This document shows positions 62,503 through 64,000 of a DNA stretch of 64,000 nucleotides, piece by piece. The position numbers and the translations under genes were made by a program. Position 1 is the first letter of the stretch, and each line of letters starts with the position of its first letter. The DNA comes from Prorocentrum cordatum (Eukaryota; Sar; Dinophyceae; Prorocentrales; Prorocentraceae), in the NCBI GenBank assembly GCA_963575745.1, contig CAUYUJ010017862.1:100903-164902 (forward strand). Reading direction: 5' to 3'. Under the pieces are notes generated by a model. The model made no database searches, was not told the DNA's origin, and was given only the letters and a program-made list of their open reading frames with translations.

Positions 62503-63879
62503 TATCGGGAGCTACCCTTAGTACGAGAGCAGTATACCAGTCAAAGTACACGTACTCCCCGACTCAGAACATATACGGTAAAGCTTACAGACCCCCGATT
62601 GAGAACCTACAGATCAGAATGGAGTACTCGAGACCGCAGTCACTACCATTGGAGGGGAGCACGAGACAAGCACCGCCCGGCTGGAAGCCGGGAGTAGCTC
62701 GGTATGGCATCAAGAAATAGTTGAAGAAGTTATCGCAGTGGTGGAAAACCAAAAATATCGATGATGACAGCGTGGCAGCACTCTTGGTGCTGCAACGCCT
62801 CCAAGGAGGCGCGCACAAACAAGCAATACTATTCAAGGTCGAGAGATATGGTCAATAATTCGCTGGAGAGAACGCCTTTGCAATGGTGCGTACGGAGGCA
62901 TATCCAGTTCATGGAGCGCTGGCCCAACCATCGGGCCCGTCGCTATTTACCCGGTGGTTGGAAGCGGAATGCGGATTGCATGATCAAGATGCAGTAGGAG
63001 TGGCGCTCGACAAATTCTTTTCATTCAAGAGAGGTCCGAGAGACCTCGGACAATATATATACATATATATATATATATGTATCAGACTTTGAACTAGTGT
63101 ATGATGAGGCAGTGGATCAAGCTGGACTCAGTATCAACGCGGCTGGCAAGAGCTATTTGTGGCTGCAGGGACGCGACTCATCGGCCAAACGCATTGACGA
63201 CATCAAGCTCGAGATCGACGGCGACCTCCGGAGATATAATCCTTTCAAAGCTATCATGGCACGTCTTGCCAAACAGTCTCTGGCCCAGAACAATCCTGAG
63301 CAATGCGAAGGCTATTGGATCGACTCAGACGATGAGAATTATTGGGAATACTACGGATACTACGACGATTACGGCCAGTGGCATGATTATGATGATGAAG
63401 ACGACTGGCGGGACTACTCACATGATCAAGAGTACGACGACAACGGCTATTCACCACCGGCGTTGAATTCGGACGAAGCGCACAAAGGATCCGGCAAGGG
63501 TAAGAAAAACAATCCAGGTAATCGCAGTAAGTGTGTATCACGCCGGCGCAAGACGGAGGATTGCCCGGCTGGTTCCAAGAAGAAGACGAACAACAAAGGC
63601 GACAACAACGGCAAAGGTAAGGGCCGATCCGACTCGAACAGCGGCAACAACGGCGAGAACAATGGAACAGGTAAGTACCGCAGTGGCAAGTGTCGCGGCA
63701 AAAGCAAAGGGCGAGGAAAAGGTTCTATCGAGGACGAGGCAAAGGTAAGAGTAAGAAGAGCAAGGGTCACAACGGCGAGTACGAGGAATATGATTACGAC
63801 GATGAATGGCACAGCACTCATGGCAGTTGGTATTCAAAAGGAATTACGGATAATAAGGACACGCCGTGGACAGCCTTGA
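62478..63879 (+). pseudogene. Ty1/copia-like retrotransposon gag, broken
   Basis: APPGWKPGVARYG, SQWWKTKNIDDDSVAALLVL, GGAHKQAI, GPSLFTRWLEAECGLHDQD, ALDKFFSFKRGPRDLGQY, DEAVDQAGLSINAAGKSYLW and AKRIDDIKLEIDGDLRRY follow the order I know from dinoflagellate copia gag proteins. Stops TAG (62718) and TAA (62856) interrupt the first frame. A TA microsatellite at 63052-63078 then shifts the frame before DFELVYDEAV. After the core come a Tyr/Asp-rich stretch (YWEYYGYYDDYGQW) and a basic Lys/Gly/Asn tail typical of nucleocapsid. The pol region would lie beyond the window. A tgatatcgggagc word near 62500 faintly recalls an initiator tRNA primer site, which I do not claim. Confidence 0.7.
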
Positions 63880-64000
63880 CCTATCAGGAGACGCCCAACG
63901 CAGCGTCGTGGTCTTCGTTGCAGACAGTACCCTCATACAGCCTCGATGATTCTGAATCTCCCGACCTAGGACAAGGATTTCAAGAAGGACCCTCGAGATC
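63880..64000 (+). other. Probable gag-pol junction of the copia-like element, cut by the window edge
   Basis: A frame reading TYQETPNAASWSSLQ and TVPSYSLDDSES continues after the gag stop. It is too short to identify a protease or integrase. Confidence 0.35.

Noticed and set aside
62490-62515. tRNA primer-binding site of the copia-like element
   Set aside because: The match to an initiator tRNA 3' end is weak and no LTR could be delimited.
1-64000. CRISPR array, defence system or bacterial operon
   Set aside because: Tandem repeats lack unique spacers of regular length, no cas-like or operonic genes are seen, and the SL relicts place the DNA in a dinoflagellate nucleus.

Overview
The window looks like nuclear DNA of a dinoflagellate. 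The direct evidence is relict copies of the 22-nt dinoflagellate spliced leader (SL) embedded in genomic DNA. One copy at 36509-36530 is a perfect match, followed at once by a second truncated copy at 36531-36545. A near match precedes the gene in each unit of a tandem gene array (29569, 30902, 32235). GC-rich sequence, very long triplet microsatellites, head-to-tail gene duplication and many decayed retroelements fit the same lineage. I cannot name the genus. No tRNA, rRNA, CRISPR or bacterial-type operon was recognised. Most long open frames are translations of GGA, CCT or GAT repeats and are not genes.

Layout. 1-4445: CA microsatellite, anonymous DNA, a 1.3-kb purine (GGA) tract, two hairpin (MITE-like) elements and a CCT tract. 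4450-8956: LINE element 1 (+), 5' truncated, frameshifted, with one RNase H catalytic Asp changed to Tyr. 8957-26330: no convincing gene, but at least seven families of short inverted-repeat elements, segmental duplications at 15.7-17.7 kb, a 1.1-kb GAT tract and a 90-bp minisatellite. 26830-35140: a domain of degenerate 0.5-kb repeats built from CCAAGACGG/CCGTCTTGG words. Inside it lies a three-unit, 1333-bp tandem array, each unit carrying one intact gene for a 133-residue protein with 24 cysteines. The partial fourth unit matches an unfilled insertion site, so the gene seems to have arrived as a processed SL-bearing cDNA and then been amplified. 36509-38080: a second recycled gene with a double SL relict, encoding an acidic repeat protein of unknown function whose frame is cut by one TGA. 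38081-46109: triplet and pentanucleotide repeats and small tandem arrays.

46110-54982: LINE element 3 (+), with a RanBP2-type zinc finger ORF1, then RNase H, APE-type endonuclease, reverse transcriptase, a C2HC zinc finger and a C-terminal domain resembling a cytosine-5 DNA methyltransferase. It is broken by many frameshifts, several at homopolymer runs, and is cut by a 100-N assembly gap. 55083-61765: LINE element 2 (-), tail-to-tail with element 3, with a separate coiled-coil ORF1 and a frameshifted endonuclease-RT-RNase H polyprotein. 62128-64000: a TA microsatellite, a 21-bp coding-type repeat and a broken Ty1/copia-like gag running towards the window edge.

The only intact genes I would defend are the three Cys-rich copies, probably the SL-relict gene, and the ORF1 of element 2. 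The strongest leads are the filled/empty-site evidence for retroposition followed by tandem amplification, the two-generation SL relict, and the LINE carrying a methyltransferase-like domain.
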